64,000 nucleotides of DNA from Roseivirga sp. (GTDB lineage: Bacteria > Bacteroidota > Bacteroidia > Cytophagales > Cyclobacteriaceae): assembly GCA_021404565.1 (NCBI GenBank), contig JAAWWF010000044.1:1-64000 (forward strand), given 5' to 3'. Made by a program: the position numbers and the translations under genes. A model generated the notes under the pieces. The model made no database searches, had not been told where the DNA came from, and worked only from the letters and a program-made list of their open reading frames with translations. This document shows, piece by piece, positions 24,660 through 33,759 of the stretch (position 1 is its first letter; the number at the start of each line of letters is the position of its first letter).

Positions 24660-25976
24660 TCAATTATGAACCGGTGATCCGTAGAGGTCAAATTCTGTGG
24701 CGTCATCTATTTTAATATGGGCAAAATCTCCAATTCTCAGGTAGTGCTTAGTTGCATCAATGATTACTTCATTGTCTACTTCGGGTGAGTCAAACTCAGT
24801 CCGTCCTATGAAGTTACCTCCTTCTTTTCTGTCAATCAGTACCTTGAGGGTCTGGCCTACTTTGCCCTGGTTAATTTCATACGAAATTTGTTCCTGTACC
24901 TCCATTACGTGATTAGCCCGCTCTTGTTTCACTTCCTCAGGTACATCATCTTCCATGCTATGTGCGTGGGTGTTTTCCTCATGCGAATAGGTAAATACTC
25001 CCAGTCTGTCGAAGCGCATATCTTCCACAAACTGTAGCATTTCCTGGAAGTCTTCTTCAGTTTCTCCGGGGTGACCAGCTATAAGGGTTGTTCTGATGGC
25101 AATACCTGGGACCTGCTCTCTGATTTGTTTAATGAGTGCTTCAGTCTTCTCCCTCGTGGTACCTCTCCTCATCAGTTTCAGCACTTTGCTGGATCCATGC
25201 TGTAGCGGAATGTCCAGGTAACTGCAGATGTTGTCCCTTTCAGCCATTACCTGTAGGGCATCCATAGGGAAGCCCGTAGGGAAAGCATAATGCAATCTGA
25301 TCCATTCAATACCATCGACATCAGACAAGCTTCTCAGCAAATCTGCCAGTTTTCTTTCCTTATATAAATCGAGGCCATAATAGGTAGAATCCTGCGCAAT
25401 CAACAGGAGCTCTTTGGTGCCGTTGCGGGCCAGGTTTTTAGCTTCAGTTACTAACTCTTCAATCGGGCGACTAACGTGTTTGCCTCGCATCAGCGGTATG
25501 GCGCAGAAGGAGCAGGGGCGATCACAACCTTCGGATATTTTCATATAAGCGTAATGATTGGAGGTGGTAGTGATGCGTTCTCCCACCAATTCCTGCTTGT
25601 AATCTGCTTTAAATTTTTTAAGGAGTGCCGGCAGCTCCATTGTACCAAAAAAGGCATCTACCTGGGGTATTTCCTCTTCCAGGTCGTCTTTGTAGCGTTG
25701 AGATAGGCAGCCGGTGACATAGAGTTTGTCAATAACGCCATCTTCCTTGGCGTCAGCATAGCGTAGTATGGTCTCAACAGACTCCTGTTTGGCATTATCT
25801 ATAAAACCGCAGGTGTTGACTATGATCACGTTGGCATCATCTTTCTTAGACTCGTGTGTGGTGTCAATGTCATTACCCTTTAGTTGAGTGAGCATCACTT
25901 CAGAGTCTACCAGGTTTTTAGAGCAACCCAGTGTTACGATATTCACCTTATCTTTTTTCAGTCCCCGCGCCTTCAT
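24660..25976 (-). CDS. rimO: Ribosomal protein uS12 methylthiotransferase RimO
   Basis: A 438-residue radical-SAM enzyme that methylthiolates an aspartate of uS12. The N-terminal UPF0004 domain has the auxiliary-cluster cysteines C18, C56 and C90; the radical-SAM cluster is C151-x3-C155-x2-C158 (CDRPCSFC); a TRAM domain ends the protein (VLIDRKEGGNFIGRTEFDSPEVDN). The NIVTLGCSKNLVDSE start separates RimO from MiaB. Full length. A TACCTTTG box lies 21-28 bases upstream of the ATG. Confidence 0.97.
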   Translation of the reverse strand: MKARGLKKDKVNIVTLGCSKNLVDSEVMLTQLKGNDIDTTHESKKDDANVIIVNTCGFIDNAKQESVETILRYADAKEDGVIDKLYVTGCLSQRYKDDLEEEIPQVDAFFGTMELPALLKKFKADYKQELVGERITTTSNHYAYMKISEGCDRPCSFCAIPLMRGKHVSRPIEELVTEAKNLARNGTKELLLIAQDSTYYGLDLYKERKLADLLRSLSDVDGIEWIRLHYAFPTGFPMDALQVMAERDNICSYLDIPLQHGSSKVLKLMRRGTTREKTEALIKQIREQVPGIAIRTTLIAGHPGETEEDFQEMLQFVEDMRFDRLGVFTYSHEENTHAHSMEDDVPEEVKQERANHVMEVQEQISYEINQGKVGQTLKVLIDRKEGGNFIGRTEFDSPEVDNEVIIDATKHYLRIGDFAHIKIDDATEFDLYGSPVHN

Positions 25977-25996
25977 ATCACTAAAATTTTGATGCG

Positions 25997-26004
25997 CAAA
26001 GGTA
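25997..26004 (-). promoter_or_regulatory. Promoter -7 box for rimO
   Basis: TACCTTTG on the minus strand (26004 to 25997), followed by CGC, matches the -7 consensus. The 11 bases GCGCAAAGGTA are shared with the desaturase promoter. No TTG lies at -33. Confidence 0.45.
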
Positions 26005-26055
26005 AGGAATTATGTCAGGTTTTGCATGAGGACCTGTTCTATTCAAAGCGTAAGG

Positions 26056-26490
26056 TTACTTGTCAAAGAACTCCCAGAAAACATTTATGATCTTCCACTT
26101 GCCATCGATTTTAGTAAGGTGAATGAACTCCACCCAACGTGTTCTGGGGTAGCCTGTGACCAATGTGGCTGTAGCAACATTGCGAAATACCTTGATTTGG
26201 GTAACCTTGTTCTTTTGAGCACTTACCGGAAAGGCTTGTTTACTTTCCATCAATTTTTTAAGGCCTGAGGGAGGAAAATCATCACTCATAGTTCGGTCAA
26301 TGTTGAGGCCTCTCTTTGCAAGTCTGGGATGTAGGGACTCGTTCATGGCCTCAAATTTATTCTCAAAGAAATTTTCAATGTAGTTCAAAACCGTCTTTTC
26401 GATCAATACAGTATCTGCTTCCTGCGCCTGTAGCTTGAAAGAAGTGATAAGAATCAGAAGGGAAAATGACAAAACGTATCTTGGTCTCAT
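26056..26490 (-). CDS. Secreted NTF2-like protein
   Basis: A 144-residue exported protein. After a signal peptide (about 1-22, ending LQAQ) comes an NTF2/putative-lumazine-binding type domain: the starting helix TVLNYIENFFENKFEAMNESLHPRLAKR, strands VTQIKVFRNVATATLVTGY and WVEFIHLTKIDGKWKIINVFWEF. The family folds as a cone that binds small ligands or has hydrolase/isomerase activity, but no specific function follows from sequence. It is downstream of the 148-residue lipoprotein, separated by 89 bases that contain a perfect inverted repeat. Confidence 0.78.
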   Translation of the reverse strand: MRPRYVLSFSLLILITSFKLQAQEADTVLIEKTVLNYIENFFENKFEAMNESLHPRLAKRGLNIDRTMSDDFPPSGLKKLMESKQAFPVSAQKNKVTQIKVFRNVATATLVTGYPRTRWVEFIHLTKIDGKWKIINVFWEFFDK

Positions 26491-26515
26491 GGCTGTAAGT
26501 GTAAGTGCTCACAAG

Positions 26516-26537
26516 TATAACTATATAGATAGTTATA
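26516..26537. promoter_or_regulatory. Perfect inverted repeat upstream of the NTF2-like gene
   Basis: TATAACTAT (26516-26524) and ATAGTTATA (26529-26537) are a 9-base perfect inverted repeat with the 4-base spacer ATAG, 26 bases before the ATG at 26490. It is too AT-rich and lacks a T-run for a strong terminator, so an operator is more likely. No cognate regulator is evident. Confidence 0.35.
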
Positions 26538-26579
26538 AACCACTAATGAACACCTTATTTTAAATCAATGCAATGGGAT

Positions 26580-27026
26580 TTACTTTGTCCAGTCAGTTTT
26601 AGGGGTAGATTTTCCAGAGATTACATGGTATACCTGCGTAAAATCATCACGCGATTGGTCATTCCGCATAAAGCCGGGAGTGGTGAATACTTCGATTTCC
26701 AGGTTACTCAGCCATTGTACAAAGCCCGAGCTCACATTCTGCTCTAAGACTACCTTCTCGTTTTTCATATCAAATACTATGAAGCCGAAAGATTTGCTGT
26801 TTGATGTGGCAGGTATTTCACTTTGGCAGAGGACATAGGAGCGGTCCTCATTGAAGTCAAACTTAACCTTGTCACCTAGTTTCTCTTTGGCCACTGCAAG
26901 GTAGGCAGTACTTTCTGATACTGCCTGTGTTTTTTGGGCCACACTGCAACTGACGAGAAAGCACATGCTCAGCATGAGAGCCCAATAAGACCGATTGATT
27001 TTTTTTGATAGAGATTGAGTCTGCAT
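26580..27026 (-). CDS. Small lipoprotein downstream of the PKD giant
   Basis: A 148-residue protein with a lipobox-like export signal (SYWALMLSMCFLVSC, cysteine near residue 27). The mature part alternates strands (VKFDFNEDRSYVLCQSE, FGFIVFDMKNEKVVLEQ, LEIEVFTTPGF) and ends TPKTDWTK; I do not recognise the family. It starts 7 bases after the 1592-residue T9SS protein gene, so it is in the same transcript and may be an accessory of that protein. The N-terminal extension before the hydrophobic run is longer than usual (about 12 residues). Confidence 0.65.
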   Translation of the reverse strand: MQTQSLSKKINRSYWALMLSMCFLVSCSVAQKTQAVSESTAYLAVAKEKLGDKVKFDFNEDRSYVLCQSEIPATSNSKSFGFIVFDMKNEKVVLEQNVSSGFVQWLSNLEIEVFTTPGFMRNDQSRDDFTQVYHVISGKSTPKTDWTK

Positions 27027-27033
27027 AATCGGC

Positions 27034-30000
27034 TTATTGTTTAATTACTTTTTTAACAGTTACTCCCTTAGGAGAGATGATTTGAACCAGGTAGTTACCC
27101 TCAGGCATGTTGGCAATGTCAAAGGTGAAGGTCTCATCCGTTTCATCTTTCAGTTCATTTTCCTGTCTGATGAGTAGGCCGGCAGCATTATAAAAGTTGA
27201 TTCCATGCTGGCCCATGACCTCATTGGAAATACCGATGTTCAACTCATTCTTGACGGGGTTGGGGAATATGTTCACGGTCTTCGAGAATACGATGTCATC
27301 TTCCAGCCCGGTGACCAGGATGACTACATTGAGGGCTGTGGCCCGCACTGCACAACCGTTTATGGTAACCTCTACCGTGTAAAGGCCATTTTCATCAGTT
27401 TCAAGTACCTGATTGGTGGCTCCGTCTATGACGGTGCTATTCCTGAACCACTGATAACTATCGCCTGTAGAGGCAGTTAAGCTTATTACTTCGGGATCGT
27501 TGGTCTCTCCTCGTACAATAGTCGGTGTGTGTGTGGCAGAAGTGGTTATCAAATCGGTCTTCGTTTCGGTGTCTTCTCCTCCGAAATCGTTAATGGTTCT
27601 TAATGAAACTGTGCTTGTACCTGCACCGGTATAGGTAACATCATGTGGTCCTACACCAGTGGCGGTGGCCGGGCTGGCGTTTGCTCCAAAATCCCACTCA
27701 TAGGTTTTTACCGAACCGGTTGAGGTATTGGTAAAAGTGATCGTCTGTCCTGAACAACCTATGGTAGCCGAAGCCGTGAAATCTGCCGTAGGAGGGACTG
27801 GGTCTTGCACCAGAATCTGAAAGTCATCAATGGCGACACCTGCGTCTTGTATATTCACATCACTGAGAAAGAGGAAACGGAACAAGACGTTATCGTTTGG
27901 ATATAAGAAGCTTACATCTGTACTAAAGGTCTGGTAACTGCCTCCCGTATTACCGCTGAATATAGGGGTGCTGCCGCCTAGTACTGATTGAGCATTGCTG
28001 GTTTGGGTATACCAATCTGACTCAACATTGTTGTTGAGTTTAGTATAAGTTTCTCCCAAATCGGTCGAGTATTCGACAATAAAGCCATCCCATTCCGACT
28101 CGAAGCTAAAATTTGCTTTAAACTCAAGAGTGTATTCTTTGGCCTGATCAAATATAAATGCCGGGCTTACCAAAGATGCTCGTGAGTCATTGGCATAAAC
28201 GGTCTCATTAATTCCCGTAACCCAGGCTGAGCTACCGCTGGCAGTGCCGTTTTTACCTGCAACGCTCGAAGACCCCAGCTCAAATGGCGTACCCGCTTCG
28301 TTTATTGCAGTGAAATCAGATTGATTTGATTCAAAGTCTCCTCCATCAGTAAGTAAGTAAGGAGTGTTGATGGAGTTAATTACTTTGATGAAATCTGTCT
28401 TAGTCTCAGTCACAGAATTGCCATTGGATGTAATGGTTAATGCTACTGTGAATGAGCCGGAGCTGGCATAACTGTGTGAGGGATTTTCTTCGTTAGACGT
28501 GCTGCCATCCCCAAAATCCCAGACGAAGGTTTCGGCACCATTTGAGGCATACTGAAACTGAACTTCTTTGTTAATGCCTACCACTGTAGGGCTTGCAGTA
28601 AAGTCGGCAGTAGCGTCCACTGCCTCTACTTCAAAATCGTCAATCATGAATCCGTCCTGGTCATATCCACCACCAATTGCACCAACTACAGTTGCCACAA
28701 ATCTAAATGAAACATTAGCACTGCCTATGAGGTTATTCAGCTTTATCTGGGTATCTACATTCACGTTGGTGCCATTGCCTTCTGACCAACCCTCGAGTGT
28801 GGGGCTGATGTCTCTATCGAGGAAGCAACCGAAATTTGGTCCTCTATTGTACCAGTTGACTTGTCCGGCCTCCTCCATCGAAGTGCCTAATGCTTTCCAT
28901 GATTTCCCACCATCGAGGCTATACTCGACATACAAGCCCATCGGTGCATTGCAAAATCGTGTGCTTCCACTTCTTCTGAACTTTAGTGTATAATCTTTGG
29001 CCGGGTCGCTCAGATCAAAAGCAGGGGTGTAAAGTGCCGAACCATAGTCGTACCCTAAGTCCGTGAGGTTTGTGGTAAGGCGTGTCTTCCATGCGTTAGT
29101 ACCGGAGTTTGGGGTGTTCAATGTGCCCCCCGGTACTCCTCGTTCCCAAATATTTATGCCATTTATAAACGCTGTTGATGTGAAATCATCGGGGTTTGAT
29201 TCAAAGTCTCCTCCATCTACTAAGGTATAAGGAACTGGTTTAACAGGCAGGATGGTAATGTAGTCTGTCTTGGTTTCTGTAGCCGCTCCACTATTCACAG
29301 ATAAGGACACATCATATGTGCCGGGGTTTGTGAACGTGTGTGTCGGGTGTTGATCGGTGGATGTATTACCATCTCCAAAATCCCATGAAAAATCCCCTCC
29401 ATTGGCCGAAGAGGCGTCAATAAAGTCAATAGGTACGCCAGCGTAGCCTACTATCGCGGAACTTCGGAAGTCTGCAATGCTGGTTTGTGCAAATACATTG
29501 CTGGTGAAAATTCCACGACCGTGTGTGGCGGCTGCGACAAGTTTGTCTGTTCCGCGGTATTCAAGTTTGTCAACTCTAACTGAGGCGAGTCCCGAATTGG
29601 TAGCCTCCCAGTTAGGATTTGCCGTATCAAATTCAGTGGTTGACCATACTCCCAATTCTGTAGCAAGCAATACCTGGCTTCTGTTGTCTGGATTATAAAG
29701 AGCATCTCTGACTGGAATATCCGGGAGATCCCCTTCTTTACTGGTCCAGTTAGTTCCTCCATTTGTAGTTTCATATACAGAAGTGACACCAAAGTTGGAA
29801 TAGGTAATCATGATTTGCTCATCACTGGCTCCAATGTCTATACCTGATACGAAATTACCAGGATTTCCATCAGATGAGCCTGTAATGGCTGTCACTGTAG
29901 GGATTGCCATATTAGCGTTGTCTAACCTGAAAATGCTTCCACTTCCTGTGCCAATAAAAACCCTGTTAGCCGTATGGGGTGATACCTTAATGGATGATAT

Positions 30001-31812
30001 TTGACCTCCGTTAAGTGCAAGTGTCAGCGTCTCCTGATCCTCAGGACTTTGTTTGAGTCCTTGAATCCGCTTGATTTGATTACTTGCTCCTGCAGAATAG
30101 TAGATACCTTGATTCGGGTCGTAGTCTGCCGGGTTCACAAAACGTCCTGAGTTTTGATCGTTTTCAATCGTGGTAAATGAAAGTCCACCGTTATTCGACC
30201 AGCCAATAAAGTTGAAAACAAAACTGGTGATCTGAATACCAGCGTTGGTTTGATCGATAAAGGTGAGGGTTCCATCTCCTCCGAAAACGTCTCTGGTGCT
30301 ATTCATTCCAGGTGTAGTGAATCTTTGGGTGCCATTGTCCTGTGCTCCTGCAATCATTACGTTAGAGCCAGGTTGGTTGACCATGGCTACAGAGTAAAAC
30401 ATAACTGTATTGTATCCCTTGATCCTACGCTCAAAATCCGGGTTTGCAGCACTTCCTATATCGGCAGAGTAATCTATTCCTCCATCATTGCCAAATATGG
30501 CCTGATTTGGAAAGCCTGGTCTGAAAACAATCGCATGCTGGTCAGCATGTACATAGTCCTGACAATTGGAGCCGGTCCAATAACTTACCGCTTCCCAGTC
30601 TTCTCCCGCATTGCTGGATTTATGTAAATCTACACCTCCGGCAATGATAATATTCTCATCTGTAGGATGGACTGCGAGAATTAAGTCAAAGAAAGCCTGT
30701 CCTCTGGTGAAGTGACTCGGTCCTGATTCACAATCTCCTGTTTGTTGGTTAATAGTTATCTGGAGTGGAATGGTTAAATCCGTCCAGGTTTCTCCTCCGT
30801 CATCAGACCTCTTGAACCATTCTACATCCTGATTACCGCTTCCGCCTTCGGCAACCGCATAGATGACATTGGCATTGCTAGGCGCTACTGCTATCTCTAT
30901 TCTTTCTCCTCCGGATTGGGGGGTGATGTCAGTAAGATTTTGGCCATCATCCGTGCTTTTAAAGAGATTGCCCGATCCGTTCACGCTGGTCGCAGTATAA
31001 ATGTCTCCATTGGCCGCAATCTCAATGTCTGCAAATTCGCCATTGGTGATTGTAGTCCAGGAAGTGCCGCCATCTGTGGAGCGAATGAAGCCCTCCATGG
31101 TTGCGGCAAGTACGGTGCCGGCAGAAGTGATTTTAATATCCTGAATCGCACCAAAGGCACCATTGGCGGTGCTGTTTAGCTGACTCCAACTAACACCGCT
31201 ATCAGTGGATTTCCAAATACCGTCACCATCGGAAATACCTGAAAAGGCCAGTCCTGTTCCAATATAAAAAATACTATTGTCGGTGGGGTCGTAGGTTATG
31301 GAACTGATTGTCAAGTTGTCCATCAGACCAGGGACATTTTGCCATGAGCTTCTAATGTCGGTGATGTCATTGTTAAACCATAAACCTCCTCCGGTGGAGC
31401 CCGCCCAAACCTTTTTTGCGGTCTGATCCTGTGGGTCAAACATAAGAGCACGGGTCCTTCCGCCTATATTGTCGGAACCTCTCTCAACCCACTCTACTCC
31501 TGGTATAGCTGATTCCGATGCAAAGCGGGTTTTTTGAGCCTCTTCCTGCATTCTGAGAAATGTGTTAACCTTGCGTTGGGTTGGAGGATACCCGAGAGCC
31601 GGGTCCATGGTCATTTCAAAGTTCTGGAGCGCAGCCTGATGTGGGCCGATCAGTTTATTATCCTTTCCATCATCTTGCGCAACCTCATTGGGGGGTAAGA
31701 AATCGAGTGAGGCGAGTTTTTTAGATTCTTTTTGGTCAGCTTGTGGGATTAACAATAATCCCAAGCCTACCAGAATGATAGCGGCAATAAGTAACGACAC
31801 GGGCCTCTTCAT
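27034..31812 (-). CDS. Giant beta-propeller/PKD protein with T9SS sorting domain
   Basis: A 1592-residue secreted protein related to the gene at 18690. An N-terminal hydrophobic segment (LLIAAIILVGLGLLLI) is followed by a BNR/Asp-box propeller (about 110-770; NIGGRTRALMFD, DGIWKSTDSGVSW, GFIRSTDGGTSW), then a PKD domain (FSWDFGDGNTSTDQHPTHTF), a jelly-roll-like module, a second PKD (FVWDFGDGSTSNEENPSH), another jelly-roll, a third PKD with SVKTYEWDFGANASPAT, an Ig-like YQWFRNSTVIDGA unit and a type A sorting domain (NIFPNPVKNELNIG, MPEGNYLVQI, KKVIKQ). Role in adhesion or polymer degradation is inference. The lipoprotein gene follows after 7 bases. Confidence 0.88.
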   Translation of the reverse strand: MKRPVSLLIAAIILVGLGLLLIPQADQKESKKLASLDFLPPNEVAQDDGKDNKLIGPHQAALQNFEMTMDPALGYPPTQRKVNTFLRMQEEAQKTRFASESAIPGVEWVERGSDNIGGRTRALMFDPQDQTAKKVWAGSTGGGLWFNNDITDIRSSWQNVPGLMDNLTISSITYDPTDNSIFYIGTGLAFSGISDGDGIWKSTDSGVSWSQLNSTANGAFGAIQDIKITSAGTVLAATMEGFIRSTDGGTSWTTITNGEFADIEIAANGDIYTATSVNGSGNLFKSTDDGQNLTDITPQSGGERIEIAVAPSNANVIYAVAEGGSGNQDVEWFKRSDDGGETWTDLTIPLQITINQQTGDCESGPSHFTRGQAFFDLILAVHPTDENIIIAGGVDLHKSSNAGEDWEAVSYWTGSNCQDYVHADQHAIVFRPGFPNQAIFGNDGGIDYSADIGSAANPDFERRIKGYNTVMFYSVAMVNQPGSNVMIAGAQDNGTQRFTTPGMNSTRDVFGGDGTLTFIDQTNAGIQITSFVFNFIGWSNNGGLSFTTIENDQNSGRFVNPADYDPNQGIYYSAGASNQIKRIQGLKQSPEDQETLTLALNGGQISSIKVSPHTANRVFIGTGSGSIFRLDNANMAIPTVTAITGSSDGNPGNFVSGIDIGASDEQIMITYSNFGVTSVYETTNGGTNWTSKEGDLPDIPVRDALYNPDNRSQVLLATELGVWSTTEFDTANPNWEATNSGLASVRVDKLEYRGTDKLVAAATHGRGIFTSNVFAQTSIADFRSSAIVGYAGVPIDFIDASSANGGDFSWDFGDGNTSTDQHPTHTFTNPGTYDVSLSVNSGAATETKTDYITILPVKPVPYTLVDGGDFESNPDDFTSTAFINGINIWERGVPGGTLNTPNSGTNAWKTRLTTNLTDLGYDYGSALYTPAFDLSDPAKDYTLKFRRSGSTRFCNAPMGLYVEYSLDGGKSWKALGTSMEEAGQVNWYNRGPNFGCFLDRDISPTLEGWSEGNGTNVNVDTQIKLNNLIGSANVSFRFVATVVGAIGGGYDQDGFMIDDFEVEAVDATADFTASPTVVGINKEVQFQYASNGAETFVWDFGDGSTSNEENPSHSYASSGSFTVALTITSNGNSVTETKTDFIKVINSINTPYLLTDGGDFESNQSDFTAINEAGTPFELGSSSVAGKNGTASGSSAWVTGINETVYANDSRASLVSPAFIFDQAKEYTLEFKANFSFESEWDGFIVEYSTDLGETYTKLNNNVESDWYTQTSNAQSVLGGSTPIFSGNTGGSYQTFSTDVSFLYPNDNVLFRFLFLSDVNIQDAGVAIDDFQILVQDPVPPTADFTASATIGCSGQTITFTNTSTGSVKTYEWDFGANASPATATGVGPHDVTYTGAGTSTVSLRTINDFGGEDTETKTDLITTSATHTPTIVRGETNDPEVISLTASTGDSYQWFRNSTVIDGATNQVLETDENGLYTVEVTINGCAVRATALNVVILVTGLEDDIVFSKTVNIFPNPVKNELNIGISNEVMGQHGINFYNAAGLLIRQENELKDETDETFTFDIANMPEGNYLVQIISPKGVTVKKVIKQ

Positions 31813-31848
31813 ATACAGTAGCTTAATGGTAAAAGGTCAATAATTCAG

Positions 31849-31876
31849 ATTGTCTAAAATATACAAATCAGACAAT
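31849..31876. promoter_or_regulatory. Inverted repeat upstream of the PKD giant gene
   Basis: ATTGTCT (31849-31855) and AGACAAT (31870-31876) are a perfect 7-base inverted repeat with a 14-base AT-rich spacer, 37-64 bases upstream of the ATG at 31812. The geometry suits a dimeric regulator. A second, imperfect hairpin (31903-31912 with 31920-31929, one mismatch) lies farther upstream and may be a weak end of the 31993 gene's transcript. Confidence 0.3.
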
Positions 31877-31992
31877 ATATTTATGGCTATTTACCAATCA
31901 TTAACGCCACTTGCTATGAAAGTGACGTTTTAGCGATTTTGTATTGATGGAAATATGAAGTGGAAGACGGCAGAAGTGTCGTCAGAACGGTG

Positions 31993-32253
31993 CTACCCTC
32001 TCTTCTTACGGAAAGTAATTGGCACTACTTCGTCAGTGGGCATACCGATTTGGTAGAGCTCCCATTCAGCATCGTATTTTGAAAGAATCTGGCGAATACA
32101 GTCAACGCGGTCTTCGCTGGGGTTTTCACAGTCTGCCCAGTGGAACACTTCCACGCGGTAGTTGTATGATTTTTTCTCACCGTTGATTTTTACTTCAATC
32201 TCGATGTCTTGTTCCCCAGTGATCTGCGGTATTTGTATAGCTATTGCTCCCAT
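31993..32253 (-). CDS. Small conserved cytoplasmic protein
   Basis: An 86-residue acidic protein with no signal or membrane segment. It begins MGAIAIQIPQITGEQDIEIEVKING and ends PITFRKKRG; the middle has two cysteines (ADCENPSEDRVDCI) and aromatic residues (YRVEVFHW, WELYQIGM). The even strand pattern and complete start/stop in an otherwise empty interval support a real gene. I do not recognise a named family. It lies alone between the PKD giant and ftsY, all on the minus strand. Confidence 0.6.
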   Translation of the reverse strand: MGAIAIQIPQITGEQDIEIEVKINGEKKSYNYRVEVFHWADCENPSEDRVDCIRQILSKYDAEWELYQIGMPTDEVVPITFRKKRG

Positions 32254-32552
32254 AGGTAGTGTGCGTTATTGTACAAATGTTTTCTATCCGCCTTTTTATT
32301 AACAATATGAGTGCCATTCTTGTAAGTGACTGTCAGTTAGGTGTTTAGAAAATATGTACAGACAAATATGCGCGATATAGCGCATAAGAATGTCCGTAAC
32401 CGTCCATGTTTTGTCCAAAGTTGCCTTTAGGTGATCAGTGGTTGTTTCCAGAGATGGGCGTGGTTTTGGGGCGGGTCAAAGGTTTGGCCCAAGGGCGAAG
32501 TGTGCTTACCCACCTGCCTCTGATGTGTATTGAAACAAGGTGGAGTCCGGGA
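32254..32552. other. Intergenic region between the small gene and ftsY
   Basis: About 300 bases without a gene. TATGCGC (32367-32373) and GCGCATA (32380-32386) form a perfect 7-base inverted repeat with a GATATA spacer and no T-run, so it looks more like a protein-binding site than a terminator. The ftsY-proximal 150 bases are more G-rich than the surroundings. I looked for an SRP RNA next to ftsY and do not see the conserved GGAAGGAAGCAGC-type tetraloop region. Confidence 0.45.
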
Positions 32553-33503
32553 TTATTTATTAAAGAGAGAATCTACGAATTCTGCTTTGTTAAAGACCTG
32601 CAGGTCGTTCACCTGTTCTCCAACCCCGATATATTTTACGGGTATTTTGAACTGATCTGAGATGCCAATCACTACTCCTCCTTTTGCGGTGCCGTCCAGT
32701 TTGGTGATGGCCAGGGCCGAAACCTCGGTCGCTTTTGTGAATTCCTGAGCCTGAATAAAGGCATTTTGTCCTGTAGAACCATCCAGCACCAGCATAATCT
32801 CATGAGGGGCTTCCGGAATAAATTTTTGCATCACCCTCTTGATCTTAGAGAGTTCGTTCATCAGGTTTACCTTGGTGTGTAGTCTACCTGCGGTGTCTAC
32901 TATTACCAGGTCGGCTTTATTTTCTACACCGTATTTTATGGCATCATAGGCTACGGCAGAAGGATCGGTATTCATTCCGTGTGCGACAACAGGCACGCCA
33001 ACACGCTCTCCCCAAAGCTTCAACTGATCAACAGCAGCGGCTCTGAAGGTATCGGCTGCACCCAGCACTACTGACTTGCCTTTGGCTTTGAACTGAGCGG
33101 CAAGCTTTCCGATTGTAGTGGTTTTTCCTACACCATTTACACCAACTACCAGTATAACATGTGGTCTATGGTTGGGTAGCTCAAAATCAGAGAGGTCTAC
33201 CGTGTTGTTTTCAGAAAGAAGGGCAGCAATCTCTTCTCTTAAAATACGGTCGAGCTCGGTAGTGCCCATGTATTTGTCTTTGGCTACACGTTCTTCAATT
33301 CGCTCAATGATCTTGATGGTCGTCTGTACGCCAACATCCGATGTGATAAGTACTTCTTCCAGCTCATCCAATACCTCATCATCCACCTTTGACTTTCCGG
33401 CTACGGCCTTGCCGAGCTTAGTGAAGAAACTTTCTTTGGTTTTTTCAAGCCCTTTATCAAGTGTCTCTTTTTTCTCTTTTGAGAATAATCCGAATAACGC
33501 CAT
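32553..33503 (-). CDS. ftsY: Signal recognition particle receptor FtsY
   Basis: A 316-residue SRP GTPase that docks ribosome-SRP complexes at the membrane. The N domain (about 25-100) is followed by the G domain with G1 GVNGVGKTTT (121-130), DTFRAAAVDQL (151-161), G3 DTAGR (203-207), G4 TKLD (267-270) and the closing GTAKGG (271-276). The acidic A domain of proteobacterial FtsY is absent and only a short Lys-rich amphipathic start remains, normal for this phylum. A terminator separates it from the DUF4295-rpmG unit upstream. Confidence 0.97.
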   Translation of the reverse strand: MALFGLFSKEKKETLDKGLEKTKESFFTKLGKAVAGKSKVDDEVLDELEEVLITSDVGVQTTIKIIERIEERVAKDKYMGTTELDRILREEIAALLSENNTVDLSDFELPNHRPHVILVVGVNGVGKTTTIGKLAAQFKAKGKSVVLGAADTFRAAAVDQLKLWGERVGVPVVAHGMNTDPSAVAYDAIKYGVENKADLVIVDTAGRLHTKVNLMNELSKIKRVMQKFIPEAPHEIMLVLDGSTGQNAFIQAQEFTKATEVSALAITKLDGTAKGGVVIGISDQFKIPVKYIGVGEQVNDLQVFNKAEFVDSLFNK

Positions 33504-33530
33504 GGAGGAGGTGTCTTATTGGGTTGTGAA

Positions 33531-33581
33531 ATAGAAAAGTCCCTTCATCGCTTCTGTAAAGCAAGGAAGGGACCTTAATTT
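33531..33581 (-). terminator. Terminator after the rpmG-DUF4295 unit
   Basis: GTCCCTTC (33539-33546) pairs with GAAGGGAC (33566-33573) over 8 bases, and an inner GCTT/AAGC stem extends it. On the minus strand the stem is followed by TTTTCTATTTC. It lies between the DUF4295 stop at 33602 and the ftsY start, so it should end the ribosomal-protein transcript. Confidence 0.6.
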
Positions 33582-33601
33582 ATTAGTTATAATCCGAATT
33601 C

Positions 33602-33757
33602 TTACTTATCGGACAGGACAGATTTAACCATGTCCTCAGTAACCATTTCTTCCTTGAAAGTGTAAGCTCCGGTTTTTGGAGACTTTACAGCCTTGATTAC
33701 TTTGGCGTATTTGATACCGCCTTGTTTTTTCAGCGTTGCTACTACTTTCTTAGCCAT
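33602..33757 (-). CDS. DUF4295 protein
   Basis: A 51-residue basic protein, MAKKVVATLKKQGGIKYAKV to VKSVLSDK, read from the ATG at 33757 to TAA at 33602. This is DUF4295, found in Bacteroidota directly after rpmG, and probably ribosome-associated, though its role has not been shown to my knowledge. It starts 2 bases after the rpmG stop, so both are in one transcript. Lysine content (about one in five residues) and the AKVIKAVKSPKTGAYTFKEEM core fit the family. Confidence 0.9.
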   Translation of the reverse strand: MAKKVVATLKKQGGIKYAKVIKAVKSPKTGAYTFKEEMVTEDMVKSVLSDK

Positions 33758-33759
33758 GA

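Noticed and set aside
32254-32552. Possible SRP RNA gene next to ftsY
   Set aside because: The G-rich stretch lacks the conserved SRP RNA apical loop sequence on both strands.
32406-32660. Plus-strand 84-codon frame covering the ftsY downstream gap
   Set aside because: About half of it is antisense to the ftsY 3' end and the rest shows no domain, signal peptide or start context. Treated as chance.
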